From Methylobacillus sp. MM3 (GTDB lineage Bacteria > Pseudomonadota > Gammaproteobacteria > Burkholderiales > Methylophilaceae), in assembly GCF_001645185.1 (NCBI RefSeq), contig NZ_LXTQ01000011.1, positions 310,001 through 374,000 on the forward strand: DNA of 64,000 bases, in the 5' to 3' direction. This document shows positions 37,815-47,876 of this stretch, piece after piece. Each line of letters begins with the position of its first letter. Position 1 is the first letter of the stretch. The notes below the pieces were generated by a model. That model did no database searches and was not told the origin of the DNA. It saw only the letters and a list, made by a program, of their open reading frames with translations. The position numbers and the translations under genes are program-made.

Positions 37815-40800
37815 CTATGGCCCCAGCGGCGTGGGTGCCGCAGGCGTGCTGCTTTTTGTTTTTACTTCCTGTGGGTCGTCCCAGGTGCCGGTAATGTCGT
37901 ACTCGTAGGCGATCAGTTTGTTGAACGGGTCGTTCAGCAATTTCTGCGCGACGATGGCGGCAACACCTACCGCCGGACCGCCGGCAAAGGCCGCAACGGA
38001 AAGGCTGTCGCTGATCGATGGGGTGACCTTGATGTGCAGTTTCTGCGTTTCGCGCGCCAGATCGGTTTCGCCCTTGATCGCGACTTGGGCGGCCGGGCCT
38101 TCCATCATGAAGTCGTCGCTGCGCATGATGCCGTTGTCTATGCTGGCATTGACGCCGATTTTGTCGAACGAGAAACCGGCGCTGAAAATGTCGCGGAAGT
38201 CGAAAGTCAGCCGGCGCGGCAGGCTTTGCAGGCTGAGCACGCCCAGCAGGCGGCCAACGCCGGGACGAATCTTGAGAAACTGACCGTTTCTTGCTTCCAG
38301 ATTGAGCTTGCCGCCCAGGCCCGCCACATTGAATTCGTGAGGGCTGCCCGGCCAGCGTAGATTGCCGGTCAGATCGGCGCTGCCGCCCTTGATGGTGTCG
38401 GGGTAGCCGTAGCGATCCATCGTCTTGCCGAGATCTTCGATATTCCAGGTCAGGTTGAGCCGCGTATTGGGGCGTCGCTTCCAGCTGTGCCACACACCGT
38501 TCACAGAGAGCGTGCTGTCCGGGTTGCTGATGATCAGCTTGTCGATATTCCAGTCGATATTCTGCTGGCTGGCAGCCAGTTCCAGGCGGCCCAGTTTTTT
38601 CTGCTTGATTTCGAAGTTTTCCGCGATCACGTCCAGCGCGGGATATTGCATCTCCTTCTGCTGCTCGGGCTCGTCCGGAACGCTGAGCTTGGCCGGGGCG
38701 GGATTCGGCGAAATCAGGGACTTGAGCCGAGCGACGATCTTGCCGTTGCCGCCCTTGATCCACAGCGCTTCCCCTGTAATTTCCTGACTCTGAATATTGG
38801 TGCGCCAGCCGTTGGAAACGGGTTTTGCATCCAGGTTCAGCGTATTGATGCGGCGGCCGAAAATATCCAGCGAGCCTATCGCCATGTTGACGGAACTGAT
38901 TTCCGCGCCGGGGTTGGTGGGCAGGTTATCCGAGACCGGTGTGGACGAAGTCCCCGCCAGCGCGCTTTGCCATTGATCCGCGTCCACATGCTGGAGGTTG
39001 CCGCGAACGCTGATGCCGCGCTGCTCCGGCAGATTCGCCGTGCCGCCGAAGCTGACCTCGCCGCGATCCAGCACCATCGTTCCGTTCTGATCGGCGCGCA
39101 GGAAGCGGGCGCTCATTGTTTTGCCGAGGTTGATGGCGATGGTGTCCTGGGTTTCGTTTTCCCTTTTCTTTTCAATCAGCAGCGGCAGGCTGTCGGAGTC
39201 GCCTTTGGCGAAAGGAGCGGGCAGGCTGGAGGCTAGCCCGACGAGCGACGATTTGATGACAATATCCGCCTGCTGTTTTCGGGCATTGATTTCCGCGGTC
39301 CAGTCGGTGCTGCCCTGCAATTTATCCGCGAGCGGCGACGCGACTGCCTGACGAATGCCATTGCTATCGATGTTTCCTTGAGCCGTGACGCGCAGCAGGC
39401 CCTCCTTGCCGCTTTCGATATTGATTTGTGCCGGCCCGCCGAATACGCGCGCAACGACGTTTTGGGCACGCAATGTGGATTCGGTGAAGTCCAGGCGCCC
39501 GTTGATGCCTTCCAGCGTCGGCATTTCGCCGTTGCCGCCCAGCATGCCGTTGGCGATCGCATAACTGCCCTTGACGCGCGTGCCTACGCCTTCGGTCGAC
39601 AGAGGGATACGCAAGCCTATCGCCAGTTTGCCGTTGCCGCTGGCCTGCATGCCTTCGGTGAAGCGGTCGATGGCATCGAGCAGCGGGCTGTTGTTGAGAT
39701 AGCGTACCAGCTCGGCTGGCGGGCTCTGCAACTCTCCGGTCACTTCAAGCACTGGGTGTTCCGTATCCAGTACCGGGATGACCGCTTTCGCGCGGGTGAT
39801 CTGGTTGCCGAAAAGGTGGCCTTCCCTGGCATTCAGTTCCATGCGGTTGCCGCGGAAGAGCATGGCCAGCTTCACGCCTTCAAGTTGCGGCCAGCCGTCG
39901 GCGTAATGCAATAAGCCATCGGAAATATTCGCGCTGATTTCGAACAGGCCTTTCTTGTTGTCATCCCACGGGAACTCGTCCAGGTTGCCCTTGACCGTGA
40001 CGGAAACGTTTTCACCGCGACCGCCGAGAATGGATGTATCGAGCCAGTTCAATGTGTCATGGCCGAGTGTCATGGGATAGTAGAACTGGGCAAAGCGTCC
40101 GTCGGCACGATTGAATTTGCCTTTCAGGTCGAGGAACCCCCTGCCTTTTCCGCTGTACTGGTAATCCGCTTCGACGGTGCCGCTGAGATGCGGGCTGCTG
40201 ACGGCCAGGTTGGAGACCTTGACGTCCAGCTTGCCGTTTTTGCGAGTCCAGTTTGCCCGGCCGCTCAATGTGTCCATCGGGATCGGCCAGCGCAGGATGT
40301 CCTTGACCTCGATTTGCGCGTCGTTCGCGGCAAATGTCAGCGTTCCGCCTTTTTCGCTGGCTTTCACCGAGCCATTCAGTCCGCTGAAACCGGGAATGCC
40401 TTGATACGGCCGCATGCTCAATTGACTGAACTGGCTGCGGAGGCCATAGGTTTCAATGTTGGAAGCGGCGCCGCCCCAGTCGAGTTCGAAATCTTTCAGC
40501 AAGCCGGAAGGTGCGGCCTCCGTCAAGGCTTTGCGAATTTCCTCGCCGAGGGATACATGGTCTGCAAACGCCGACAATTGTTCCAGGCTGATTTCGTCCA
40601 GGCGGATGCTGCCTTCCGTCAGTTCCTTGCCGTTGTCCAGGCGATTGCGGACGCGGACGTTGCCGTTCTGCATTTCCAGGCCTTCGGAGACCAGCTTGAT
40701 ATGCTCGGCGCGCATTTCCTGCCCATCCGCCATGCGTGCCCACGAGAGACGCCCGGTGAGCGACTTCAGCGCAGTTTCGGGAGATTTCGGTCCCAGCGGC

Positions 40801-41660
40801 GTGACGACATTTGCCAGCACGACGTCGGCGACGACCTTGTCTGCGCGGCCCTTGGCAAAATCCAGCCAGACCTGCGTCGCGCCGAAACCTTGTCTGATGC
40901 CGACGGGGAAATCCACCCAGGTTCGCCAGGCGGCAACGTCCGTGCCTTCCAGGCGGGCGTAGACGGTGCCGCGCCACTCGTCAGGCTGGCCGACATCGCG
41001 TCCGAGCACGTTGCCGCGAATGTCGATGGGCTGCGAAGCGCCCGCGGACGGCTTGGCGCGCAAACCGAAACGATGACGGCCGTAAAAGCTTTCCCATGTC
41101 GGGTTCTGGATTTGCAGCGTGAGGTCTTGCAGCGCCAGCGGCGGTGTCTTGCGCATGTCGTCCTCCCACACGACGTACGCATTCAGCACGTCGATGCGGG
41201 ATTGCCGCAATAGCCAGTTGGGGAACTGCGGCCGGCTCGGCCCGCCCATCGGCATGCCGGCGACATATATCGTGCCGTCGGCTTCGCGGCGGACTGTGAG
41301 CTTGGGCTGATGTATCGTCAGGGTGGCAAGGCGCGGCTCGATTAGCGGCAGGCTTAACCAGGACAGGCTGGTTTCGATGTGGTCCAGCGACAATGCCGCA
41401 CGGCTCTGCGCATCATGGACCACGATCTGGCGCAGGTCGAGGTGTGGCTGCATGCCGTCCCAGCTTGCCTGTATGCTGCCTATCGTGACTTTCTGCCCTA
41501 CGGCGCGACTGATTTCCTGCGCGATATTGTCCTTGTAATGATGGACATTGGGCAGGACAAACCAGCGCAAGCCGAGTACGACTGCCGCGACCACAATAAT
41601 GACTGCCCACAGCAGGTAGGTGGAAATGCTGTAGAGCCAGACCAGCGATTTTTTTATCAT
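37815..41660 (-). CDS. yhdP: YhdP family AsmA-like envelope protein
   Basis: 1281 residues: one N-terminal membrane helix (about 10-32), a DUF3971 region and an AsmA-like C-terminal region with long repeating beta structure. Proteins of this bridge-like family (with TamB and YdbH) carry phospholipids from inner to outer membrane. The C-terminal tail is Pro/Thr-rich. It follows acs on the minus strand and is followed by the nitrilase gene with a short gap, as in many betaproteobacteria. Confidence 0.92.
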   Translation of the reverse strand: MIKKSLVWLYSISTYLLWAVIIVVAAVVLGLRWFVLPNVHHYKDNIAQEISRAVGQKVTIGSIQASWDGMQPHLDLRQIVVHDAQSRAALSLDHIETSLSWLSLPLIEPRLATLTIHQPKLTVRREADGTIYVAGMPMGGPSRPQFPNWLLRQSRIDVLNAYVVWEDDMRKTPPLALQDLTLQIQNPTWESFYGRHRFGLRAKPSAGASQPIDIRGNVLGRDVGQPDEWRGTVYARLEGTDVAAWRTWVDFPVGIRQGFGATQVWLDFAKGRADKVVADVVLANVVTPLGPKSPETALKSLTGRLSWARMADGQEMRAEHIKLVSEGLEMQNGNVRVRNRLDNGKELTEGSIRLDEISLEQLSAFADHVSLGEEIRKALTEAAPSGLLKDFELDWGGAASNIETYGLRSQFSQLSMRPYQGIPGFSGLNGSVKASEKGGTLTFAANDAQIEVKDILRWPIPMDTLSGRANWTRKNGKLDVKVSNLAVSSPHLSGTVEADYQYSGKGRGFLDLKGKFNRADGRFAQFYYPMTLGHDTLNWLDTSILGGRGENVSVTVKGNLDEFPWDDNKKGLFEISANISDGLLHYADGWPQLEGVKLAMLFRGNRMELNAREGHLFGNQITRAKAVIPVLDTEHPVLEVTGELQSPPAELVRYLNNSPLLDAIDRFTEGMQASGNGKLAIGLRIPLSTEGVGTRVKGSYAIANGMLGGNGEMPTLEGINGRLDFTESTLRAQNVVARVFGGPAQINIESGKEGLLRVTAQGNIDSNGIRQAVASPLADKLQGSTDWTAEINARKQQADIVIKSSLVGLASSLPAPFAKGDSDSLPLLIEKKRENETQDTIAINLGKTMSARFLRADQNGTMVLDRGEVSFGGTANLPEQRGISVRGNLQHVDADQWQSALAGTSSTPVSDNLPTNPGAEISSVNMAIGSLDIFGRRINTLNLDAKPVSNGWRTNIQSQEITGEALWIKGGNGKIVARLKSLISPNPAPAKLSVPDEPEQQKEMQYPALDVIAENFEIKQKKLGRLELAASQQNIDWNIDKLIISNPDSTLSVNGVWHSWKRRPNTRLNLTWNIEDLGKTMDRYGYPDTIKGGSADLTGNLRWPGSPHEFNVAGLGGKLNLEARNGQFLKIRPGVGRLLGVLSLQSLPRRLTFDFRDIFSAGFSFDKIGVNASIDNGIMRSDDFMMEGPAAQVAIKGETDLARETQKLHIKVTPSISDSLSVAAFAGGPAVGVAAIVAQKLLNDPFNKLIAYEYDITGTWDDPQEVKTKSSTPAAPTPLGP

Positions 41661-41746
41661 GCTTTGATGCCGGAATTTATTGGGGTTGTCATGTCCGGTC
41701 AGACAGGTCCGGATTTGCGGGGTTCATGCCGCTCCTGAATCCTGGC

Positions 41747-43711
41747 TCACGATATTGCCTGTTTCAATTGCTCAAGAATCGCCGGGTTATCCAGCGTGGA
41801 AGTATCCGACGTGATTTCCTCACCCTTGGCAAGAGAGCGAAGCAGACGGCGCATGATCTTGCCGGAACGGGTCTTGGGCAGATTCTCGCCGAAGCGGATT
41901 TCATCAGGTTTGGCAATCGGGCCGATTTCCTTGCCGACCCAGTCGCGCAATTGGGCGACGATCTTCTTCGCCTCTTCGCCTTCCGGTCGCGCGCCTTTCA
42001 GAACGACATAAGCCACGATGGACTCACCCTTGATTTCGTGCGGCTTGCCGACTACGGCGGCCTCGGCGACCAGCGGATTGGCGACCAGGGCGGATTCGAT
42101 TTCCATGGTGCCCAGACGATGGCCGGAAACGTTCAGCACGTCATCGATGCGGCCCATGATCCAGAAATAGCCGTCGTTGTCCTTGTGCGCGGAGTCGCCG
42201 GCGAGATAATAGCCGGGCAGGGTATCGGGATAGTAGCCACGCTGGAAGCGCTCGGGATCGCCCCAGATCGTGCGTATCATCGACGGCCACGGTTTTTTCA
42301 CTACCAGCAGGCCGCCCTCGGTGCCCTCCACCGGCGAGCCGTCCTCGTGCACGATGTCGGCCATGATGCCGGGCAACGGCAGGGTGCAGGAGCCGGGTTT
42401 GGTCGCGACGGCGCCCGGCAGCGGCGCGATCATGTGCGCACCGGTTTCGGTTTGCCACCAGGTATCGGCGATGGGGCAGCGGCTCTGGCCGACGGTTTCG
42501 TAATACCACATCCAGGCTTCGGGGTTGATCGGCTCGCCCACCGTGCCAAGCAGGCGCAGCGAGGAAAGATCGTATTTTTTCGGTAGATCGGCGCCCAGCT
42601 TGATCAGCGAGCGGATCGCGGTGGGTGCGGTGTAGAACACGCTGACCTTGTGCTTTTCGATCATATGCCAGAAACGTCCGGCGTCGGGCCACGTCGGCAC
42701 ACCTTCAAACACCACCTCGGTCGCGCCGAGCGCCAACGGACCGTAAGTCACATAACTGTGGCCGGTGATCCAGCCCACGTCGGCGGTGCACCAGAAAACG
42801 TCGCTGTCCTTGTAATCGAATACCCACTTGATGCTCATGATCGCGCCCAGCAGGTAACCGGCGGTGGAGTGCTGCACGCCCTTGGGTTTGCCGGTCGAGC
42901 CGGAGGTGTAAAGGATGAACAGCGGATGCTCGGCATCGACCCATTCCGGTTCGCACGCGTCGCTTTGCCCGGCTTCGGCGTCGTGCCACCAGATATCGCG
43001 ACTGGCATTCCAGGCAACTTCGCCGCCGGTGCGCTGATAGACGATGACTTTTTCCACGCCTTCGCAGCCTGCCTGCGCCAGCGCGTCATCCACGGCCGGC
43101 TTCAGCGGCATCGCCTTGCCGCCGCGGAACTGGCCATCGGCGGTGACGACGAGTTTTGCACCCATGTCGGTGATGCGCTCATGCAGGCTTTTCGCCGAAA
43201 AGCCGCCGAATACGACGGAGTGGATCGCGCCGATGCGGGCGCAGGCCTGCATGGCCACGACCGCCTGTACGCTCATCGGCAGATAAATGATCACGCGGTC
43301 GCCGAGGCCGACGCCTTGTGCCTTGAGTGTGTTGGCAAAACGGCAGACGCGTTGGTGGAGTTCCTTGTAGGTCACTTTGGTGACCGTGCCGTCGTCGGCT
43401 TCGAATATGATCGCGGTCTTGTCGCCGCGCGCGGCGAGATGGCGATCCAGACAGTTGTAGGAGGCGTTCAGCTTGCCGTCGTGAAACCAGCGATAGAAGG
43501 GCGCGTTCGATTCATCCAGCGTTTGCGTGAACGGCTTTTGCCAGGTGATTTCCTCGCGGGCGAGATTCGCCCAGAAACCGGTGTAATCCTGCTCGGCCTG
43601 CGCGCACAAAGCCTTGTAGGCTTCCATGCCCGAGACGGCGGCATTTTTAACGAATGCTTCGCTCGGGGGAAAAACGCGGTTTTCGGTGAGCACGGATTCT
43701 ATCGACGACAT
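41747..43711 (-). CDS. acs: acetyl-CoA synthetase
   Basis: AMP-forming enzyme that activates acetate to acetyl-CoA. 654 residues with the adenylation motif [45 protein letters not shown] and the C-terminal [14 protein letters not shown] whose Lys is the usual acetylation-control site. Full length. It is divergent from glnE with a very short intergenic gap and sits between glnE and yhdP, which are adjacent in many relatives. Confidence 0.97.
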   Translation of the reverse strand: MSSIESVLTENRVFPPSEAFVKNAAVSGMEAYKALCAQAEQDYTGFWANLAREEITWQKPFTQTLDESNAPFYRWFHDGKLNASYNCLDRHLAARGDKTAIIFEADDGTVTKVTYKELHQRVCRFANTLKAQGVGLGDRVIIYLPMSVQAVVAMQACARIGAIHSVVFGGFSAKSLHERITDMGAKLVVTADGQFRGGKAMPLKPAVDDALAQAGCEGVEKVIVYQRTGGEVAWNASRDIWWHDAEAGQSDACEPEWVDAEHPLFILYTSGSTGKPKGVQHSTAGYLLGAIMSIKWVFDYKDSDVFWCTADVGWITGHSYVTYGPLALGATEVVFEGVPTWPDAGRFWHMIEKHKVSVFYTAPTAIRSLIKLGADLPKKYDLSSLRLLGTVGEPINPEAWMWYYETVGQSRCPIADTWWQTETGAHMIAPLPGAVATKPGSCTLPLPGIMADIVHEDGSPVEGTEGGLLVVKKPWPSMIRTIWGDPERFQRGYYPDTLPGYYLAGDSAHKDNDGYFWIMGRIDDVLNVSGHRLGTMEIESALVANPLVAEAAVVGKPHEIKGESIVAYVVLKGARPEGEEAKKIVAQLRDWVGKEIGPIAKPDEIRFGENLPKTRSGKIMRRLLRSLAKGEEITSDTSTLDNPAILEQLKQAIS

Positions 43712-43779
43712 GGGGCTTACTCCCAGAAGCTATAATGTTTGAAGAATTGGCAATCATAACATTCCAGGCAAAAAATCCG

Positions 43780-46503
43780 ATGACCTCACTCGATCTGATA
43801 CTCGATGACACTGCCGCCGTGCCGCTGGAGGGCAGCTTGTTGCGTCACGCGCTTTCATGCAGTCCATACATGCGCCGCTTGCTGGAATCGGATGCATCCC
43901 TGCTTCCGCCCCTGCTCGCGCATTTGCATCGCCCGTGGGATGCGGCGGAGATGCGCGCTTTTCTGGCGGAGAGTTCCGTTGCGGATGATGCCGCCCTGAA
44001 GCAGGCGTTGCGCAAGCTGCGGCAGCGCGTGATGCTGCGGGTGATTGCGCGCGATCTCAATCGCCTGGGCGAACTGGATGAGGTGATGTGCACGATGACG
44101 GATCTGGCCGAAGTGACGGTCGGGTTTGCGCTGGAGCATTTGGAACGCTGGCAGCAGGCCATTTACGGCGTGCCGGTGGATCACGACGGCGTGCCGCAAC
44201 AATTGATCGTGGTCGGCATGGGCAAGCTCGGCGGCCGCGAACTCAATGTGTCCTCCGATATCGACCTGATTTTCGCCTTCGAGGAAGACGGCGAGACTAC
44301 CGGGCCCAAGCAGGTCGGCAATCACGAATACTTTTCCATCCTCGGCAAGAAGCTGATCGCCGCCATCGGCGAATCGACGGCCGACGGTTTTGTCTTTCGC
44401 GTCGATATGCGGCTGCGGCCCTATGGCGATTCCGGCCCCCTGGTGTGCAGCTTTGCGATGCTGGAGCAGTATTACCAGTCGCAGGGCCGCGAATGGGAGC
44501 GCTACGCCTGGATCAAGGGGCGCGTGATCGCCGGGCCGGAAAAGGCCTTGCAGGATTTGCTGCGGCCTTTCGTGTTCCGCAAATACCTCGATTACAGCGC
44601 CTTCGCTTCGATGCGCGACCTCAAGGCGCAGATTCAGCGCGAAGTCGCGCGCCGCGACATGCGGGACAACATCAAGCTGGGGCCGGGCGGCATCCGCGAG
44701 ATCGAATTCATCGCGCAGGTATTCCAGTTGGTGCGCGGCGGCCGCGATGGCGAGTTGCAGATCCGGCCTACGCTGGCCGTGCTGGCGCGTGTCGCACAAA
44801 AGGGATTGCTGCCGCAGGAAACCGTCCACCAGCTGAGCGAGGCTTACGTATTCCTGCGCAACCTCGAACATCGCCTGCAATATCTTCAGGATGCGCAGAC
44901 GCAAATGCTGCCGTCCGACGACGAAAACCGCCTGCGCATTGCCCGCGGCATGGGCCATGCCGACTGGGAAGCCTTCCTTTCCGTGCTGCAACCGCATCGC
45001 GATGCAGTCGAGCACCACTTTTCGCAGGTGTTCAGCATGCAGCAGCCCGCCGCGCCGATGGCCAACCCATTGGCGGATGTCTGGCTGGGCACGCTGCCGG
45101 ACGAGGAAATCGACCGGCGCCTGGCCGAGCACGGCTATGGAAACGCCGACGAATGCCGCAATCACCTGCAATCGGTCAAGCGCAGCGCGCGTTATCAGCA
45201 TTTGCCGACGGCAAGCCGCGAGCGCTTCGATGCGCTGCTGCCCGCCGTGCTGAAGCTGGCGGGGGAATTCGACAACGCTGACGACACATTGAAACGCATG
45301 CTGCACCTGCTGGAGAGCATCTGCCGCCGGGCGAGCTACCTGGCGCTGCTGGCGGAATATCCGCAAGCCCTGCAACTGGTGACCAAACTTGCCAGCGCCA
45401 GTCCGTGGCTCGCGGGATATCTGGCGCAGCATCCGATATTGCTTGATGAATTGCTGGATACCCGCACGCTGTATGCCGCGCCCGATTTTGCAGTGCTGGC
45501 TGCCGAACTGGATCGGCGCCTCGCCGAAGTCGAGGGCGACATCGAGCGGCAGATGGATGTAATGCGGCATTTCAAGCATGCGCATATTTTTCGCTTTGCC
45601 GCGCAGGATCTCGCCGGCGACCTGCCGCTGGAAACGCTCTCCGATTACCTGAGCGCGCTGGCCGATCTGATTCTGGCAGCTGTTCTGAAAACGGTATGGC
45701 CGCACGTGCGCGGAAAGCACCGCGACACGCCCGCGTTTGCCATCGTCGGCTATGGCAAATTGGGCGGCAAGGAGCTGGGCTACGCTTCCGATCTCGACAT
45801 CATCTTTCTCTATGACGACCCTGCGCCCGAGGCGGGCGAGGTGTATGCGCGCTTCGGCCAGCGCATTGCCAATTGGCTCAACAGCCTGACCTCGGCGGGG
45901 CTGTTATACGAAACCGATCTGCGCTTGCGGCCGGATGGCGCCAGCGGCTTGCTGGTCAGCTCTGTTGAAGCCTTTGAGGGGTACCAGAAATCCAAGGCGT
46001 GGACGTGGGAACATCAGGCGCTAACCCGTGCGCGCTTCTGCGCCGGCGACGCGCAAATCGGCCAGGTATTTCATCGCATTCGTGTCGATATCCTCAGTCA
46101 GCAGCGCGATCTCGCCAGCCTGCGCGAGGAGGTCATCGCGATGCGTGAGAAAATGCGTGACGGGCACCCGAATAAAACCGATCTTTTCGATATCAAGCAC
46201 GGCTCGGGCGGTATCGTCGATGTCGAATTCATCGTGCAATATCTGGTGCTTGCGCATGCGCAAGCGCATGCCGAGCTGACCGAAAATCGGGGGAATATCG
46301 CCCTGCTGGGCTATGCCGCGCGCCTGGGGCTGATCCCCGAGCCGCTTGCGGAACAAGTCGCCGACGCTTATCGCGAATTCCGGCGCTGCCAGCATGCCTT
46401 CCGCCTGCAAGGCGAATCCCAGGCGCAAATCATGCCGGAAAGTGTAGCCGCAGAAGCGGCGGCGGTGCGGGAGTTATGGGAGAGGGTGTTCGGAAAGAAG
46501 TGA
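43780..46503 (+). CDS. glnE: bifunctional glutamine synthetase adenylyltransferase/deadenylase
   Basis: GlnE adds AMP to, or removes it from, glutamine synthetase in response to PII. About 907 residues with two nucleotidyltransferase domains: GMGKLGGRELNVSSDIDLIF (N-terminal, removal) and GYGKLGGKELGYASDLDIIFLYD (C-terminal, addition), each followed by its regulatory helical domain. Both aspartate pairs are intact. Start taken at 43780 (MTSLDLILD); an in-frame ATG at 43735 lies closer to acs and cannot be excluded. Confidence 0.95.
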   Translation: MTSLDLILDDTAAVPLEGSLLRHALSCSPYMRRLLESDASLLPPLLAHLHRPWDAAEMRAFLAESSVADDAALKQALRKLRQRVMLRVIARDLNRLGELDEVMCTMTDLAEVTVGFALEHLERWQQAIYGVPVDHDGVPQQLIVVGMGKLGGRELNVSSDIDLIFAFEEDGETTGPKQVGNHEYFSILGKKLIAAIGESTADGFVFRVDMRLRPYGDSGPLVCSFAMLEQYYQSQGREWERYAWIKGRVIAGPEKALQDLLRPFVFRKYLDYSAFASMRDLKAQIQREVARRDMRDNIKLGPGGIREIEFIAQVFQLVRGGRDGELQIRPTLAVLARVAQKGLLPQETVHQLSEAYVFLRNLEHRLQYLQDAQTQMLPSDDENRLRIARGMGHADWEAFLSVLQPHRDAVEHHFSQVFSMQQPAAPMANPLADVWLGTLPDEEIDRRLAEHGYGNADECRNHLQSVKRSARYQHLPTASRERFDALLPAVLKLAGEFDNADDTLKRMLHLLESICRRASYLALLAEYPQALQLVTKLASASPWLAGYLAQHPILLDELLDTRTLYAAPDFAVLAAELDRRLAEVEGDIERQMDVMRHFKHAHIFRFAAQDLAGDLPLETLSDYLSALADLILAAVLKTVWPHVRGKHRDTPAFAIVGYGKLGGKELGYASDLDIIFLYDDPAPEAGEVYARFGQRIANWLNSLTSAGLLYETDLRLRPDGASGLLVSSVEAFEGYQKSKAWTWEHQALTRARFCAGDAQIGQVFHRIRVDILSQQRDLASLREEVIAMREKMRDGHPNKTDLFDIKHGSGGIVDVEFIVQYLVLAHAQAHAELTENRGNIALLGYAARLGLIPEPLAEQVADAYREFRRCQHAFRLQGESQAQIMPESVAAEAAAVRELWERVFGKK

Positions 46504-46523
46504 TGTCCGTTTCCGGAGTTTGG

Positions 46524-46555
46524 CCGTAGCGCAGTCGTCCTCGCCAGCGCTACGG
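46524..46555. repeat. REP-like hairpin after glnE
   Basis: Nine-bp perfect stem CCGTAGCGC/GCGCTACGG around a 14-base loop containing CGTCCTCGCC. No T-run. The same CGTCCTCGCC word occurs in the inverted repeat at 63196-63254, so both may belong to one family of extragenic palindromes. Confidence 0.5.
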
Positions 46556-46569
46556 ATGGACGGTAAATC

Positions 46570-46791
46570 TCAGCTTTTACGGTTGCCGAACAGCAGCAGA
46601 CCCGCGCCAATGACGATGCCGGCGACGCTGGCCCAGAGCGGAATGCTGACTTTTTCTTCATCCTTGACGGAAAACTCCAGCGATCCGAGTTTTGCAACAT
46701 GCTCTTCTTCGGTATAGCTGAAGCCGCCATATACCAGGCCCAGCGTGCCTGCGACGATCAATGCGATAGCTACGATCTTGAGGAAATTCAT
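46570..46791 (-). CDS. small two-helix membrane protein (DUF3185-like)
   Basis: 73 residues: hydrophobic helix (about 4-23), a short acidic loop rich in Glu/Lys with SVKDEEKVSIP, second helix (about 51-68) and a NRKS tail. The layout resembles DUF3185 proteins, which have no known function. A separate transcription unit, 60 bases from the next upstream gene; it converges on glnE across the REP-like hairpin. Confidence 0.78.
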   Translation of the reverse strand: MNFLKIVAIALIVAGTLGLVYGGFSYTEEEHVAKLGSLEFSVKDEEKVSIPLWASVAGIVIGAGLLLFGNRKS

Positions 46792-46850
46792 GGATTACCT
46801 TTCTTGGTGTTGGAGAAATACATCATAGCGGCGATCAACGCGGGTGACCA

Positions 46851-47333
46851 TTAGCCCGTTCGATTGCTGCGGGCGATGCGGTCATCCAGCTCGGCAATCA
46901 GGGCGGCAAGCGAATTGCCCGATTCATCGATGGCGGTGCGCACTTCGCGTTCGATACGGTCCAGACAGGCCGTAGTCGCGGCAACCGATGCCTGATTCCG
47001 GACGTCCAGCTTTTGCAATTCGCCGTCGATATACAGGCGCAACTCGGAATACCGCGAAGCCTCCGCCTGCTCGGCCAGCGTGCGCGCCGTTTGCAGTTCG
47101 CGCGTCTGGCGCCGTGTTTCCAGCAGCACCGTGGTTTGCAGGGTAATGATGAATACCAGGAACAGGGCGGTCAGCACCGCAATCGCGATCAGCATGATCA
47201 AACCCAGCGGCGCCTGGAAGTCAGTAATACCGAGCGAAAGCGTTGTCGATGTGGTGAAAGCGCTCCAGTTGAGCGCGGCAAAGATGGCGATCGCGCCAAG
47301 AGCGATCAGCAGAATAAGCGTACGGATGCGCAT
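46851..47333 (-). CDS. LapA-domain-like membrane protein with coiled coil
   Basis: 160 residues. Two membrane helices (about 5-22 and 43-66) form a LapA/DUF1049-like hairpin with NWSAFTTSTTLSLGITDFQAPLG between them, followed by a cytosolic coiled coil of about 85 residues. LapA-type proteins assist lipopolysaccharide assembly in some bacteria, but this one has an unusually long coil and the role is unclear. Neighbours are also small membrane proteins of unknown function. Confidence 0.78.
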   Translation of the reverse strand: MRIRTLILLIALGAIAIFAALNWSAFTTSTTLSLGITDFQAPLGLIMLIAIAVLTALFLVFIITLQTTVLLETRRQTRELQTARTLAEQAEASRYSELRLYIDGELQKLDVRNQASVAATTACLDRIEREVRTAIDESGNSLAALIAELDDRIARSNRTG

Positions 47334-47532
47334 TTGTCTTTCTCCTTCGGAGTCGAGAGGCTCTTTGCGGCATTATTGTTGGGCGTGAGCGATTCCGGCT
47401 ATTGTAGGCCTCGCCGCACAATGCGGCATTCAATGCAGGGTATCGTGAGAAATAGTACGACGCAGACGTTCGCGATGGCAACGGGTAATGAATACGCGAT
47501 ATGAAATACTGAGGCGCCGCGGAAGGCGGCGA

Positions 47533-47862
47533 TCAGGCCGTCATGCTCAGGCACTTTTCGGCGCATGCACGACAGGCTTCGGCGCATTGCTGACAATGCC
47601 CCATCTCGTGCTGCTGGCATTCCTCGGCACACATATGGCAAATTTCCGCGCAATCCTCGCAGATCAGATCGACGAGTTCGCTGTTGCGCATCATGAATTC
47701 GGCTGCCAGCCGGCAAAACGCGGCACAATCGATATCGAGCGCGATGCAACGCGCCATGCGCCCCGGATTGGGTTCCTTGCGGCATTCGGCGGCGCAATGG
47801 TCGCAGGCTTCCGCACAGGCTTGGCAGGCGTCGATGCAGGCTTGGTAATGTGCGTGACCCAT
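47533..47862 (-). CDS. Cys-rich four-helix copper storage-type protein (Csp3/DUF326)
   Basis: 109 residues with 19 cysteines in repeating CXXXC/CXXC patterns along amphipathic helices (ACIDACQACAEACDHCAAEC and similar near the end), the signature of the four-helix copper-storage family. No signal peptide, so it should act in the cytosol like Csp3. Start at 47862 (MGHAHYQ) has AAGGAG upstream; the frame opens earlier at 47964 inside the SDR gene. It follows the SDR gene by 14 bases on the same strand and may share its transcript. Confidence 0.9.
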   Translation of the reverse strand: MGHAHYQACIDACQACAEACDHCAAECRKEPNPGRMARCIALDIDCAAFCRLAAEFMMRNSELVDLICEDCAEICHMCAEECQQHEMGHCQQCAEACRACAEKCLSMTA

Positions 47863-47876
47863 GAAAATCTCCTTGT

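Noticed and set aside
43855..45720. 621-codon minus-strand open frame
   Set aside because: Antisense to glnE; no family resemblance.
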